The notes under the pieces are model-generated. The model saw only the letters and a program-made list of their open reading frames with translations, searched no databases and was not told the origin of the DNA. Made by a program: the position numbers and the translations under genes. DNA of 64,000 nt. Source: Paenibacillus puerhi (GTDB lineage: Bacteria; Bacillota; Bacilli; Paenibacillales; NBRC-103111). Below, one piece after another: positions 44,609-52,208 of the stretch (its first letter is position 1; the number at the start of each line of letters is the position of its first letter). The stretch is taken from assembly GCF_009846885.1 (NCBI RefSeq), contig NZ_WUWM01000016.1:62001-126000 (forward strand). The letters run 5' to 3'.

Positions 44609-45415
44609 GTGCCTGTTGCGAAGCTGAACGGAACTTCGCTCTATTATGAAATACAAGGTACCGGCATTCCTATCCTGTTTATTCATGGGCACGGGTTTAC
44701 ACACCATATGTTCAAGCCCCAGCTCGACTATTTCTCCGCCAAATACAAGGTGATTCTGTGCGATTTGCGGGGGAACGGCAAGTCCGGCAAGCTGTTGCAG
44801 CCCCCGGACGAAATTATCGAGACCCAGTGTCTGGACCTGATTATGCTGATGAACGATCTGAACATCCGCGAAGCGGTTTTTGTCGGCATATCGTATGGAG
44901 GGCTGATCGCGCAGCACATGGCCAAGCAATATCCGGAGCGGGTCAGGGCGCTTGTCATTGCCGACAGCTTCTGCCGAAGCGAAGCCTCGACGTTCCTGGG
45001 AAAGCTCCAGCTGGCGGCGGCTTATTGCAGCTGCTTGACCTATTACGCCCCGGGTGAGCTTATGCTGCCATCGCTTCGCTTGATCTATAAGCGCTGGGGG
45101 CTGGCTTACAGGGAGATCCGCAGAAGCTTGTTGGACAAACGTCCGGGAGAGCTGTACAAGCAGAGGCTGGCCATGCGATTTATCGATTATTCCGCCTGTC
45201 TGAGGACCTTCCAGCGGCCTGCCTTGTGTATTGTCGGAGACTTCAGGGAATTTGGCGTCGATTGCATGAAGGATGTCGTATCCCGGTTGCCCCATGCCCA
45301 ATTGGCCATCATTCCCGATGCCTTCGATCCCAGCAATCTGTGCCAGCCGGAGATGTTCAATGCGGTTGTCCAGCAGTTCCTGGATACTCAGCAGGATATT
45401 CAACATATCGGTTAG
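44609..45415 (+). CDS. alpha/beta-hydrolase fold protein, catalytic His apparently lost
   Basis: 268 residues from GTG 44609, with AGAGGTG 6-7 bases upstream; the frame opens earlier inside the riboswitch and terminator. The hydrolase fold is clear: oxyanion motif FIHGHGFTH (~22-30), DLRGNGKSG, nucleophile elbow GISYGG (~Ser98) and the acid region VGDFREFG. Where relatives have the catalytic His (usually G-H-P-S-N-L-x-Q-P-E), this protein reads A-F-D-P-S-N-L-C-Q-P-E. It may therefore be inactive or altered. It is controlled by two c-di-AMP riboswitches and followed by a YheC/YheD gene 86 bases later. Confidence 0.85.
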   Translation: MPVAKLNGTSLYYEIQGTGIPILFIHGHGFTHHMFKPQLDYFSAKYKVILCDLRGNGKSGKLLQPPDEIIETQCLDLIMLMNDLNIREAVFVGISYGGLIAQHMAKQYPERVRALVIADSFCRSEASTFLGKLQLAAAYCSCLTYYAPGELMLPSLRLIYKRWGLAYREIRRSLLDKRPGELYKQRLAMRFIDYSACLRTFQRPALCIVGDFREFGVDCMKDVVSRLPHAQLAIIPDAFDPSNLCQPEMFNAVVQQFLDTQQDIQHIG

Positions 45416-45501
45416 AAAGGATCGCGAGCGGGACAAAAGCCCAAACCGAAACCGGGTGACCATCATATAACTAAAGGGTCTGAATACAGGACCGACGGGA
45501 G

Positions 45502-46233
45502 ATGATGGGCTTGGTTTACGGGAATAACAAGCTGGGCAAATACCGTGCGCTGCTGAAGCGCAGGGAGTTAGCCGTCCACCTGCCTCCAACGAAGCGTGCG
45601 GAGAAAGCAAATGTACGGAGCATGCTGGCGGCATATGGAGAGGTATATTTGAAACCAAACCTCGGTACCGGGGGCTTCGGTATATATAAGCTTTCTCGCG
45701 CAGCCCGCGGCTATCGGCTCCAGGGCGGCACGGAAAGCCGGACGTTCAAGTCCTTTGACGGGGCGTATGCCCACTTTGCCAGAGTGGCCCGTAAGAAAAC
45801 TTACCTGGTGCAAAAAGGCATCCCTCTGCTCCGCTATCAGGATCGGCCTTTCGATCTGCGCATCATGGTGCAGCGCAGTCCGAGTCGCAAGTGGGAGGTG
45901 ACGGGTATGATGGGAAGGCTGGCCCGGCCTCATAAAGTCGTGACGAATTACCATAACGGCGGCAGGCCGATGCCGGTGAACGATCTGGTGGCCCCGTACA
46001 TCCCCCGAGCGAAGCAAGGCCCCTACATGGGACGGCTGAAAGCGTTGGCCCTCCGGACAAGCGGACATTTGAGCGGTATTTTCCCCCGCTTCCGGGCCTA
46101 TGGACTGGATATAGGGATGGATAAGGGGATGAAGCCCTGGATCATAGAAGTCAATACGAAGCCCGACAAGTACATCTTCAAAGCGCTTGCCGATAAGCGG
46201 ATGTTCCGTAAAATCATGCGGTACGCCAGATGA
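45502..46233 (+). CDS. YheC/YheD-family ATP-grasp protein
   Basis: 243 residues. YheC/YheD proteins of Bacillus are endospore-coat-associated and have an ATP-grasp fold. Markers here are LPPTKRAEKANVRSML (~28-43), YLKPNLGTGGFGIYKL, YLVQKGIPLLRYQDRPFDLRIMVQ, EVTGMMGRLARP and the metal-site motif WIIEVNTKPD near 215. It starts at ATG 45502 (ATG 45505 is also possible) after a CGGGAG site. It is probably read from the same riboswitch-controlled transcript as the hydrolase. Its substrate is unknown. Confidence 0.88.
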   Translation: MMGLVYGNNKLGKYRALLKRRELAVHLPPTKRAEKANVRSMLAAYGEVYLKPNLGTGGFGIYKLSRAARGYRLQGGTESRTFKSFDGAYAHFARVARKKTYLVQKGIPLLRYQDRPFDLRIMVQRSPSRKWEVTGMMGRLARPHKVVTNYHNGGRPMPVNDLVAPYIPRAKQGPYMGRLKALALRTSGHLSGIFPRFRAYGLDIGMDKGMKPWIIEVNTKPDKYIFKALADKRMFRKIMRYAR

Positions 46234-46444
46234 CCCAAGCCGCCGTTGCCCATAGCTGAATCGGCTGAATCGCCAATTCATAGATGTGCTTATTCTGCAT
46301 CTGTCTATTCCTTTTATGTTGCGGCTTACAACATGAAAGGAGTAGCAGATGCTTTTTATTTCAGTCAACGTGCTAATGGGACATTGTTAATTTCCGGGAG
46401 GCTGGTCGTTAGCGGAGACTATTGACGGCCGCCGCCGAATGATG

Positions 46445-46462
46445 TATCTTTAAACCAAGATA
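46445..46462. promoter_or_regulatory. MhqR-type operator upstream of mhqR
   Basis: TATCTTTAAACCAAGATA is a dyad (TATCTT/AAGATA) close to the MhqR operator of B. subtilis (tATCTcgaAtTCgAGATa). It is 32 bases upstream of the repressor start and has a partner at 46973. Confidence 0.65.
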
Positions 46463-46494
46463 ATGAAATCAAAGATAAACAGGAGGTGAACAAG

Positions 46495-46947
46495 ATGACG
46501 GGTCGAATCGACGAGGATCATGCGGCTTCCCTTAAAGCTTTCGTAGTTCTATCCAAGGCTTACAAGACGGTTATGGACCGGGCAGTGAAGGATATGAAGC
46601 AATATGGCTTGTCACCCTCCGAATTTATGATACTCGAGGTGCTGTACACCAAGGGGCGGATTCCTTTACAGCAGATCGGCGAGAAGGTGTTAGTAACAAG
46701 CGGAAGCATCACCTACAATGTCGACAAGCTGGAGAAGAAGGGCTTTCTGAAGCGCATCCCTTGCGAGGAAGATCGAAGGGTCATCTATGCAGACATAACG
46801 GCGAAAGGCCGGGAACAGTTTGACCTTATTTTTCCCAAGCACACCTCTACTATTCATAGCTTAGCCCGGGGACTGTCGCTGGAGGAGAAGCGTGAAGTAA
46901 TTGAGCTGCTTAAGAAGTGGGGGAAAGGTGCGGAGCATGACAACTAG
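46495..46947 (+). CDS. mhqR: MarR-family repressor MhqR
   Basis: 150 residues from ATG 46495, 8 bases after AGGAGG. The MarR winged helix shows PSEFMILEVLYTKGRIPLQQIGEKVLVTSGSITYNVDKLEKKG and the wing RIPCEEDRRVIYADIT. In B. subtilis MhqR senses quinones and hydroquinones and represses dioxygenase, DoxX and hydrolase genes. Here the three classic target families follow on the same strand, and matching dyads precede both this gene and the DoxX gene. Confidence 0.85.
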   Translation: MTGRIDEDHAASLKAFVVLSKAYKTVMDRAVKDMKQYGLSPSEFMILEVLYTKGRIPLQQIGEKVLVTSGSITYNVDKLEKKGFLKRIPCEEDRRVIYADITAKGREQFDLIFPKHTSTIHSLARGLSLEEKREVIELLKKWGKGAEHDN

Positions 46948-46972
46948 TGCCGCGGGATATTTTTTTGATTAT

Positions 46973-46991
46973 TATCTTTAATTCAAGAATA
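46973..46991. promoter_or_regulatory. MhqR-type operator upstream of the DoxX gene
   Basis: TATCTTTAATTCAAGAATA shares its TATCTTTAA..CAAGA core with the site at 46445. It lies 31 bases upstream of the DoxX start, where the repressor could block the operon promoter. Confidence 0.65.
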
Positions 46992-47021
46992 TTAAATTAA
47001 AACAAATGGAGGATGAAGAAC

Positions 47022-47420
47022 ATGATGGAAGTTGGATTGTTCCTAATACGTGTGGTAGTGGGGCTGTTGTTTGTAGGGCATGGCGCTCAGAAATTATTCG
47101 GCTGGTTTGGCGGTTACGGTCCGAAAGGCACCGGAGGCTGGATGGAGTCGATCGGGATCAAGCCGGGCGTAGCAATGGCCGTCCTGGCGGGATTGATGGA
47201 GCTTGTCGGAGGAGCGTTGTTTACCGCCGGACTGTTTACTCCGCTTGCTGCGGTGCTCCTTGCGCTGACTATGCTGGGAGCCATCGCCAAGGTGCATGGC
47301 AAGAACGGACCTTGGGCAACGGCTAACGGATACGAATATCCGCTTGTTCTTATTGCTGTGGTTGTTGGAGTCGCCTTGACCGGAGCGGGAGACATTTCGC
47401 TGGACGCACTGCTGAAATAA
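47022..47420 (+). CDS. mhqP: DoxX-family membrane protein, MhqP/CatD-like
   Basis: 132 residues from ATG 47022, since GGAGG is then 9 bases upstream (ATG 47013 abuts it). There are four predicted membrane helices. The family signature RVVVGLLFVGHGAQKLFGWFGG is at ~8-30 and VAMAVLAGLMELVGGALFTAGL follows. DoxX proteins such as CatD and MhqP are linked to quinone or thiol stress, possibly as redox subunits in the membrane. It lies between the repressor and the ring-cleavage dioxygenase. Confidence 0.85.
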   Translation: MMEVGLFLIRVVVGLLFVGHGAQKLFGWFGGYGPKGTGGWMESIGIKPGVAMAVLAGLMELVGGALFTAGLFTPLAAVLLALTMLGAIAKVHGKNGPWATANGYEYPLVLIAVVVGVALTGAGDISLDALLK

Positions 47421-47515
47421 TCTCGGGTTCAAATAAATAAAGCTACGGGGTAAAACAATATAAAGGAGCTAGCTCCGGCGAAGGATTGCCGGACTCCCAA
47501 AGGAGGAACTTTACG

Positions 47516-48466
47516 ATGTCTCAGCAAACGGCAGGCATTCATCACATTACGGCATTTGCCCGCGATCCTCAAGCCAACGTTGACTTTTACGCCGGTATCC
47601 TCGGCCTTCGGCTGGTGAAGAAAACGATTAATTTCGATGCTCCGGAAGTGTATCACTTGTATTTCGGCAACGAGTCCGGAAGCCCCGGCACGATCATCAC
47701 CTTTTTTCCAGCGCCAGGGTCGTCTCGGGGCCGGATCGGAGGAGGCCAGGTAGGGATCACCTCTTATGTCGTGCCGCCCGGTTCGCTGGACTTCTGGGAA
47801 GCTCGTCTGAAGCGATTCGGGATTACGATAGAGAGAGCGACCCGGTTCGGGGAACCGTATGTGCAATTCTCGGATAATGAGGGCTTGCGTCTGGAGCTCG
47901 TCGAGCGCGAGGCGGGAGAGCCCAGCAGTTGGTCATGGGACGGTATATCGGCGGATCAGGCGATCAAGGGATTTGGAGGAGCGGTGCTGTACAGTGTCAA
48001 TCCGCCAAGCACGATGGCTGCGCTGCAGCGGACGCTGGGGCTTGATAAGGTGGGAGAGGACGCAGATTATGCCCGGTTCCAGGCCCCTGGCGATATCGGG
48101 AACATCATCGACGTACCGCTGTCCCGTATGGAATGGGGAGTGGGCGGAGCCGGGACCGTGCATCATATCGCCTGGCGCGCCAAAGATTTCGATGATCATG
48201 TTCGATGGCAGCAATTCGTGATGGAGCAGGGTTACCGTCCGACGCAAATTATCGACCGCCAGTATTTCAATGCGATTTATTTCAGGGAAGGCGGCGGTAT
48301 TTTGTTTGAAATTGCGACAGACCCGCCAGGATTTGCTACGGATGAGCAGGCGGAGCGCTTAGGGGAGAAGCTGATGCTGCCGGAATGGTACGAGAAGCAT
48401 CGCTCCCAGATCGAAGCGAACCTGCAGCCGATTCAAGTGAGAGTATTGGAGGGAGAATCCGAGTGA
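47516..48466 (+). CDS. mhqO: ring-cleaving (glyoxalase/VOC) dioxygenase MhqO
   Basis: 316 residues from ATG 47516 after AAAGGAGG; the longer frame from 47486 has no site. Two VOC modules are visible: GIHHITAFARDPQANVDFYAGILGLRLVKK at the N-terminus and GTVHHIAWRAKDFDDH near 215, with metal ligand candidates His in IHHI, His in VHHIAW and Glu in GGGILFEIATDPPGF. MhqO is a hydroquinone- or catechol-type extradiol dioxygenase that detoxifies quinone stress compounds. Its stop overlaps the start of the next gene. Confidence 0.88.
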   Translation: MSQQTAGIHHITAFARDPQANVDFYAGILGLRLVKKTINFDAPEVYHLYFGNESGSPGTIITFFPAPGSSRGRIGGGQVGITSYVVPPGSLDFWEARLKRFGITIERATRFGEPYVQFSDNEGLRLELVEREAGEPSSWSWDGISADQAIKGFGGAVLYSVNPPSTMAALQRTLGLDKVGEDADYARFQAPGDIGNIIDVPLSRMEWGVGGAGTVHHIAWRAKDFDDHVRWQQFVMEQGYRPTQIIDRQYFNAIYFREGGGILFEIATDPPGFATDEQAERLGEKLMLPEWYEKHRSQIEANLQPIQVRVLEGESE

Positions 48467-49068
48467 AGCATATTTTTGAGCAAGGCATCCGGCCCGATGC
48501 GCCTACGCTTGTTCTTTTCCACGGTACGGGAGGCACGGAGCAGGATCTGCTGCCGCTGGCAAAACGGATTTCTCCGGAATCCTCCGTTCTTAGCTTGAGG
48601 GGGAATGTGCTGGAGAACGGGATGCCCCGTTTTTTTCGAAGGCTGGCGGAAGGCGTATTCGATGAGGAGGATCTGATTTTCCGCACGAAGGAGGTCTATG
48701 ATTTCCTTGATGAAGCCGCCGTTCAGTATGGGCTGGACCGCCGCAATCTGGTAGCGGTAGGCTACTCCAACGGGGCCAATCTGGCGGGGAGCCTGCTCTT
48801 CCATCATCCGCAGGCGCTTCGGGCAGCTATTCTTCATCATCCGATGGTGCCGCGGCGGGGTCTGGCGCTTCCGGACTTGAGCGGCACGCCGATCTTTATC
48901 GGAGCAGGCAGCAACGATCCGATATGTTCGGCCGAGGAGACAGAGGAGCTGCAATGGATGCTAACCGAGGCCGGGGCTGCGGTAGACGTTCACTGGGAGC
49001 GCTTCGGGCATCAGTTGACGGCTAGCGAGGTCGCAGCGGCTGCGGATTGGTTTCGGGACCAGTTGTAA
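48463..49068 (+). CDS. mhqD: phospholipase/carboxylesterase-family hydrolase MhqD
   Basis: 201 residues from GTG 48463, which overlaps the mhqO stop (GTGA), with GGAGGGAG upstream. The alpha/beta hydrolase triad is visible: Ser in VGYSNGANLAG (~Ser105), Asp in GAGSNDPICS (~Asp153) and His in FGHQLTASE (~His184). The oxyanion motif is LFHGTGGTEQDLL. It belongs to the predicted esterase family of B. subtilis MhqD and completes the quinone-stress operon. Confidence 0.88.
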   Translation: MKHIFEQGIRPDAPTLVLFHGTGGTEQDLLPLAKRISPESSVLSLRGNVLENGMPRFFRRLAEGVFDEEDLIFRTKEVYDFLDEAAVQYGLDRRNLVAVGYSNGANLAGSLLFHHPQALRAAILHHPMVPRRGLALPDLSGTPIFIGAGSNDPICSAEETEELQWMLTEAGAAVDVHWERFGHQLTASEVAAAADWFRDQL

Positions 49069-49092
49069 CAGCTGCTTCAAGGAGAAATAGTC

Positions 49093-49164
49093 AGGGGCTG
49101 TCCCTAAGAAAGCAGACACTTTGCTGACAAGCAGAGGTTTTGCTTCTAGGGACAGCCCCTTTTC
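49093..49164. terminator. bidirectional terminator between mhqD and the catE-like gene
   Basis: AGGGGCTGTCCCTA and TAGGGACAGCCCCT are perfect 14-base complements with a 40-base loop, followed by TTTT on the plus strand. The genes on each side converge on it. Confidence 0.75.
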
Positions 49165-49187
49165 GTGGTTGCTGATAGACTGCTCGG

Positions 49188-50048
49188 TTAAGCGGAGACC
49201 ATACGCAAGGTAATGCCCGAAGGATCGACCGCATAGAAGCCATCCGGCTTCTCGGAGATCGGGACGGCCTCGCTGCGAAGCCGGCCGAGTGCTTGCTGCA
49301 AGGAAGAGGAATCCGGGAAGGCGACGGTATAATACGCCAATCCGGTTGCATTCGCAGCCGGAAGCGGGGCATTCTCACCCGCCCAGATGTTCAGGCCGAT
49401 ATGATGGTGGTAGCCTCCGGCCGATACGAACAGCGCCCCGCGGGAGCTGACATCCGCCGCGATATCGAAGCCCAGTACCTCGCAATAAAAGTGTTTGGAT
49501 TTTTGCAAGCTTTGAACGTGGAAATGAATATGCCCCATCGTCGTTCCCGGCGGCAAGCCCTCCCACTCCACATCTTGGGCCAAAGCCAGCAGGCCATCCC
49601 AATCGATAGGGTCGGTAGCCATGATGTAGTTACCCTGCGCATCGCGCCGCCATGTGTCGCGGGGGCGATCACAATAGATTTCGATCCCGTTATGATCGGG
49701 ATCGGCAATGTACAGCGCCTCGCTGACAAGATGATCCGCTTGGCCGATATGAATGCCTGCCCGGATGAGATTATGCAGAGCAGCGCCCAGATCCTTCCGG
49801 CTCGGGAGCAGAATAGCAAAATGATACAGCCCGGCCACAGAACGCCGAGGAGTTACCTGCGCATCCGCCAGCTCCTCCAGGATGACCAGCGGCGTATGGC
49901 CGTCGGCGGTCAGATGAACGATGCCCTCGCCCGTTTGAAGCAGTCCCAGGCCGACTACTTCCCTATAGAACGCTAAGGAACGGGACAAATCGGAAACCTT
50001 AAGCTTAACAGGTCCGAGCTTAAGATCATAAGGTAAGGAAGGGGACAT
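49188..50048 (-). CDS. catE: catechol-2,3-dioxygenase-like protein (CatE/YfiE family)
   Basis: 286 residues, very close to B. subtilis CatE in length. Two VOC modules are present: N-terminal LGPVKLKVSDLSRSLAFYREVVGLGLL (~10-37) and C-terminal GHIHFHVQSLQKSKHFYCEVLGFDI (~170-195) with YHHHIGLNIW, which supplies histidines for iron. AAGGAG is upstream on the minus strand. It converges on the mhq operon and probably shares its role in degrading catechols and quinone stress products. Confidence 0.85.
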   Translation of the reverse strand: MSPSLPYDLKLGPVKLKVSDLSRSLAFYREVVGLGLLQTGEGIVHLTADGHTPLVILEELADAQVTPRRSVAGLYHFAILLPSRKDLGAALHNLIRAGIHIGQADHLVSEALYIADPDHNGIEIYCDRPRDTWRRDAQGNYIMATDPIDWDGLLALAQDVEWEGLPPGTTMGHIHFHVQSLQKSKHFYCEVLGFDIAADVSSRGALFVSAGGYHHHIGLNIWAGENAPLPAANATGLAYYTVAFPDSSSLQQALGRLRSEAVPISEKPDGFYAVDPSGITLRMVSA

Positions 50049-50067
50049 ACGATAGACGCTCCTTTAG

Positions 50068-50080
50068 TTACTATTTGTAA
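50068..50080. promoter_or_regulatory. small dyad upstream of the catE-like gene
   Basis: TTAC-TATTT-GTAA lies about 20 bases upstream of the minus-strand start, within a very A/T-rich stretch (to ~50100). It does not match the MhqR-like sites, so a different redox regulator (YodB/CatR type) is possible but unproven. Confidence 0.3.
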
Positions 50081-50141
50081 TTAAATATATATTGGTTATT
50101 ATGTGCTGTCAAATTTCCGTTCTCCGAAACCGTTCCTGTCC

Positions 50142-51515
50142 TCACTCTGTTGCCTCCCAATCGATCGGAATCTTGATCTTAACCGGCTTCTTCCGTTCCC
50201 TTGCAAACTCGTTCACGCTTATCAAAAACTTTAATCCGGGCGCGGGGGAGAGCTTGGGATATTCTATCCGGTAAGAAAAAGAATCCTTGGATATACGCAC
50301 GGCTTCCTTGGTGGGAATGTATCGTTCACCCGCCGAGTCCTCGAACATAAGAAATGGAATCTGTGCCGCCGCATGACTTGCTTCGTAAAAAACGACCGTG
50401 GAATTCTCCGAATATTGAACCTGGGTTATGGTAACCGTTCCTCCCTGATCCCCCTTTAAGGTGACCGGCACTTGGTCGGCGTTGGCATATTCCTCACGCT
50501 GTGTCACGGTATTGGATGCTTCGGCTTCCATATCCCTGACTACCAGCGTTACATATGCAGGCTTCGGGTTAAGCTCGGACGGAGGACCGAAGTTCATTCG
50601 GCCTCCAACACTTCCACCGTGCGAGAAAGGGGTTTCCAGATCGTCCTCCAGCTTAAACGACAGGTTCGAGTCCGGATCTTTATGGACGACGACTTGAGTG
50701 GTAACAGGAGTCAGCATAAGCTGTTCAACGAAAAAAGCTTTATCTCCACTCGAAGCGGCGATCTGAGGACGGACTATTTTGGTCAAGGGCGCGCTTTTTT
50801 CAACCGTTAGCGGCACCGTGACATCCCAATTTCCCTGGGTAGCTCCGATCTGGCGGATCACGATGTTCAGCAAGGGCTCCTCCGGCAGTGTGCCAACATT
50901 AAATACCGTTGTTCCTACAAAGCTATGGTCCCCCGTTATGGTAAATTCATGAGTGCCAATCATCGTTGGGCGAGCTTTGACAAACTCATAGTTGTAATAA
51001 ATGGCGGCTTCGTCTTTACTAATAATAGTAGTCTGTTTGAGATAATCAACCTCATAATTAATCACAAACTGTGCCCCATCATAGAAGACATCGGCAACAT
51101 TCAATCGTATATTCTGGTCCGTAACCGATAGGTTGATTGGGGTACTCAGATTGTTCGGCTCGATCCGAGCTAATCCGTTGTTTATCCCGGTGCCGACTTT
51201 TTTGTAAAACAGCTCGATAAAAAAAACTTTCTTTAGGGCATTGCCTAACGTTGGATAATAGAAGCTGATTCCCCCAAGCAATATTACACACAGAACGGCA
51301 GCCTGGCCCGCCAGGACCCATTTTTTTCGGGTGCTCGCTCGCCGGAGATCGGAAGGACTATCCTGCTTAGCCGCCGCTCTCTGGTGAAGCTGCCACAGCT
51401 CCTCGAACGTAAAGGAAGGGGTTAGCTGGCGAATCCTGTTCTGAACGGCTTTGGGTGGTTCCATTTTTTCTGTAAATCCGGGTTCTTTTCCCTTCGAGTC
51501 GGTTCGCAAGGTCAT
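50142..51515 (-). CDS. DUF4179-containing anti-sigma-like membrane protein
   Basis: 457 residues. A cytoplasmic N-terminal part (~1-65) precedes one membrane helix (~68-90; WVLAGQAAVLCVILLGGISFYY). A large outer part starts with a DUF4179-type domain (~95-230; TPINLSVTDQNIRLNVADVFYDGAQFVINYEV in outline) and ends with a DUF5643-type domain (~350-455; VPVTLKGDQGGTVTITQVQYSENSTVVFYE). Start and stop overlap the upstream sigma factor gene by four bases, the usual coupling of an ECF sigma factor with its anti-sigma factor. Confidence 0.8.
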   Translation of the reverse strand: MTLRTDSKGKEPGFTEKMEPPKAVQNRIRQLTPSFTFEELWQLHQRAAAKQDSPSDLRRASTRKKWVLAGQAAVLCVILLGGISFYYPTLGNALKKVFFIELFYKKVGTGINNGLARIEPNNLSTPINLSVTDQNIRLNVADVFYDGAQFVINYEVDYLKQTTIISKDEAAIYYNYEFVKARPTMIGTHEFTITGDHSFVGTTVFNVGTLPEEPLLNIVIRQIGATQGNWDVTVPLTVEKSAPLTKIVRPQIAASSGDKAFFVEQLMLTPVTTQVVVHKDPDSNLSFKLEDDLETPFSHGGSVGGRMNFGPPSELNPKPAYVTLVVRDMEAEASNTVTQREEYANADQVPVTLKGDQGGTVTITQVQYSENSTVVFYEASHAAAQIPFLMFEDSAGERYIPTKEAVRISKDSFSYRIEYPKLSPAPGLKFLISVNEFARERKKPVKIKIPIDWEATE

Positions 51516-52048
51516 TTAAGCCCCTCCTTAATAGAGGAGAGCTGATAGCTCTCCGCCTCACTCTGTCTTAACTGCTGTAATGCAGCATGAAGCCTCGATT
51601 TGCAGGTCCCCGGACGAATGTTAAGCAGGGAAGCGGCCTCCCGCAAAGGCAAACCAACGTAGTACACGAGAATGATAACCTCTCTTCTCTTGGAGGATAG
51701 CCTGTCGACCAGCTGCCATAATTCCCGCTCGCTTTCGGATTTCATGATCAGATCTTCGACGGTATCCGATCCGGCTTCAACAGGTATCTGGCCCAGCAAG
51801 CTAAGCCAGCGCTGCTTGCGAAGCGTGCTTCGCACCATATTCAAGGTGATCCGGTAAAGCCACGGGCGCAAGGGCTTGGCTGGGTCATAGAGATGGAATT
51901 TCTTATAGGCACGGAGAAAGGTATCCTGAGTAATGTCATCAGCCAGCACGGCTGACTTCGTCATCATCCGGGCAATCCCGTACACATACGGAGCGTGCTC
52001 TTCAAATAGGGCTCGGGATTGCTCTTCCGAGATTGAGTATTCCTTCAC
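51512..52048 (-). CDS. ECF RNA polymerase sigma factor
   Basis: 178 residues from GTG 52048, since GGAGG lies 8 bases upstream; the frame extends to TTG 52075 without a site. Region 2 is visible as YVYGIARMMTKSAVLADDITQDTFLRAYKKFHLYD and PWLYRITLNMVRSTLRKQRW. Region 4 is LSSKRREVIILVYYVGLPLREAASLLNIRPGTCKSRLHAALQQLR. It is coupled to the DUF4179 protein, which probably holds it inactive at the membrane until an envelope signal arrives. Confidence 0.9.
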   Translation of the reverse strand: MKEYSISEEQSRALFEEHAPYVYGIARMMTKSAVLADDITQDTFLRAYKKFHLYDPAKPLRPWLYRITLNMVRSTLRKQRWLSLLGQIPVEAGSDTVEDLIMKSESERELWQLVDRLSSKRREVIILVYYVGLPLREAASLLNIRPGTCKSRLHAALQQLRQSEAESYQLSSIKEGLK

Positions 52049-52158
52049 TGCATGGTCCTCCGTTCCTGTATTCAAAGTAAATACGCTTTGATATCGAAAA
52101 TAGTTCGATGAAGGCGAAAAGAAAGTTTCAGGCCCTCTCTAAAAAAGGTGCACAAATA

Positions 52159-52185
52159 GGGAACCATCCGTGTAAGATGGTTCCC
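52159..52185 (-). terminator. terminator-like hairpin
   Basis: GGGAACCATC, a 7-base loop and GATGGTTCCC. On the minus strand it follows the gene at 52209 and leads into TATTTGTG, so it probably ends that gene. Confidence 0.65.
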
Positions 52186-52208
52186 TCGAATTGGGGGCAA
52201 TACCACAG

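Noticed and set aside
44276..45658. 460-codon open frame on the minus strand
   Set aside because: It lies antisense to the second c-di-AMP riboswitch and the hydrolase gene, both strongly supported; its product is His/Arg/Gln-rich with no domain.
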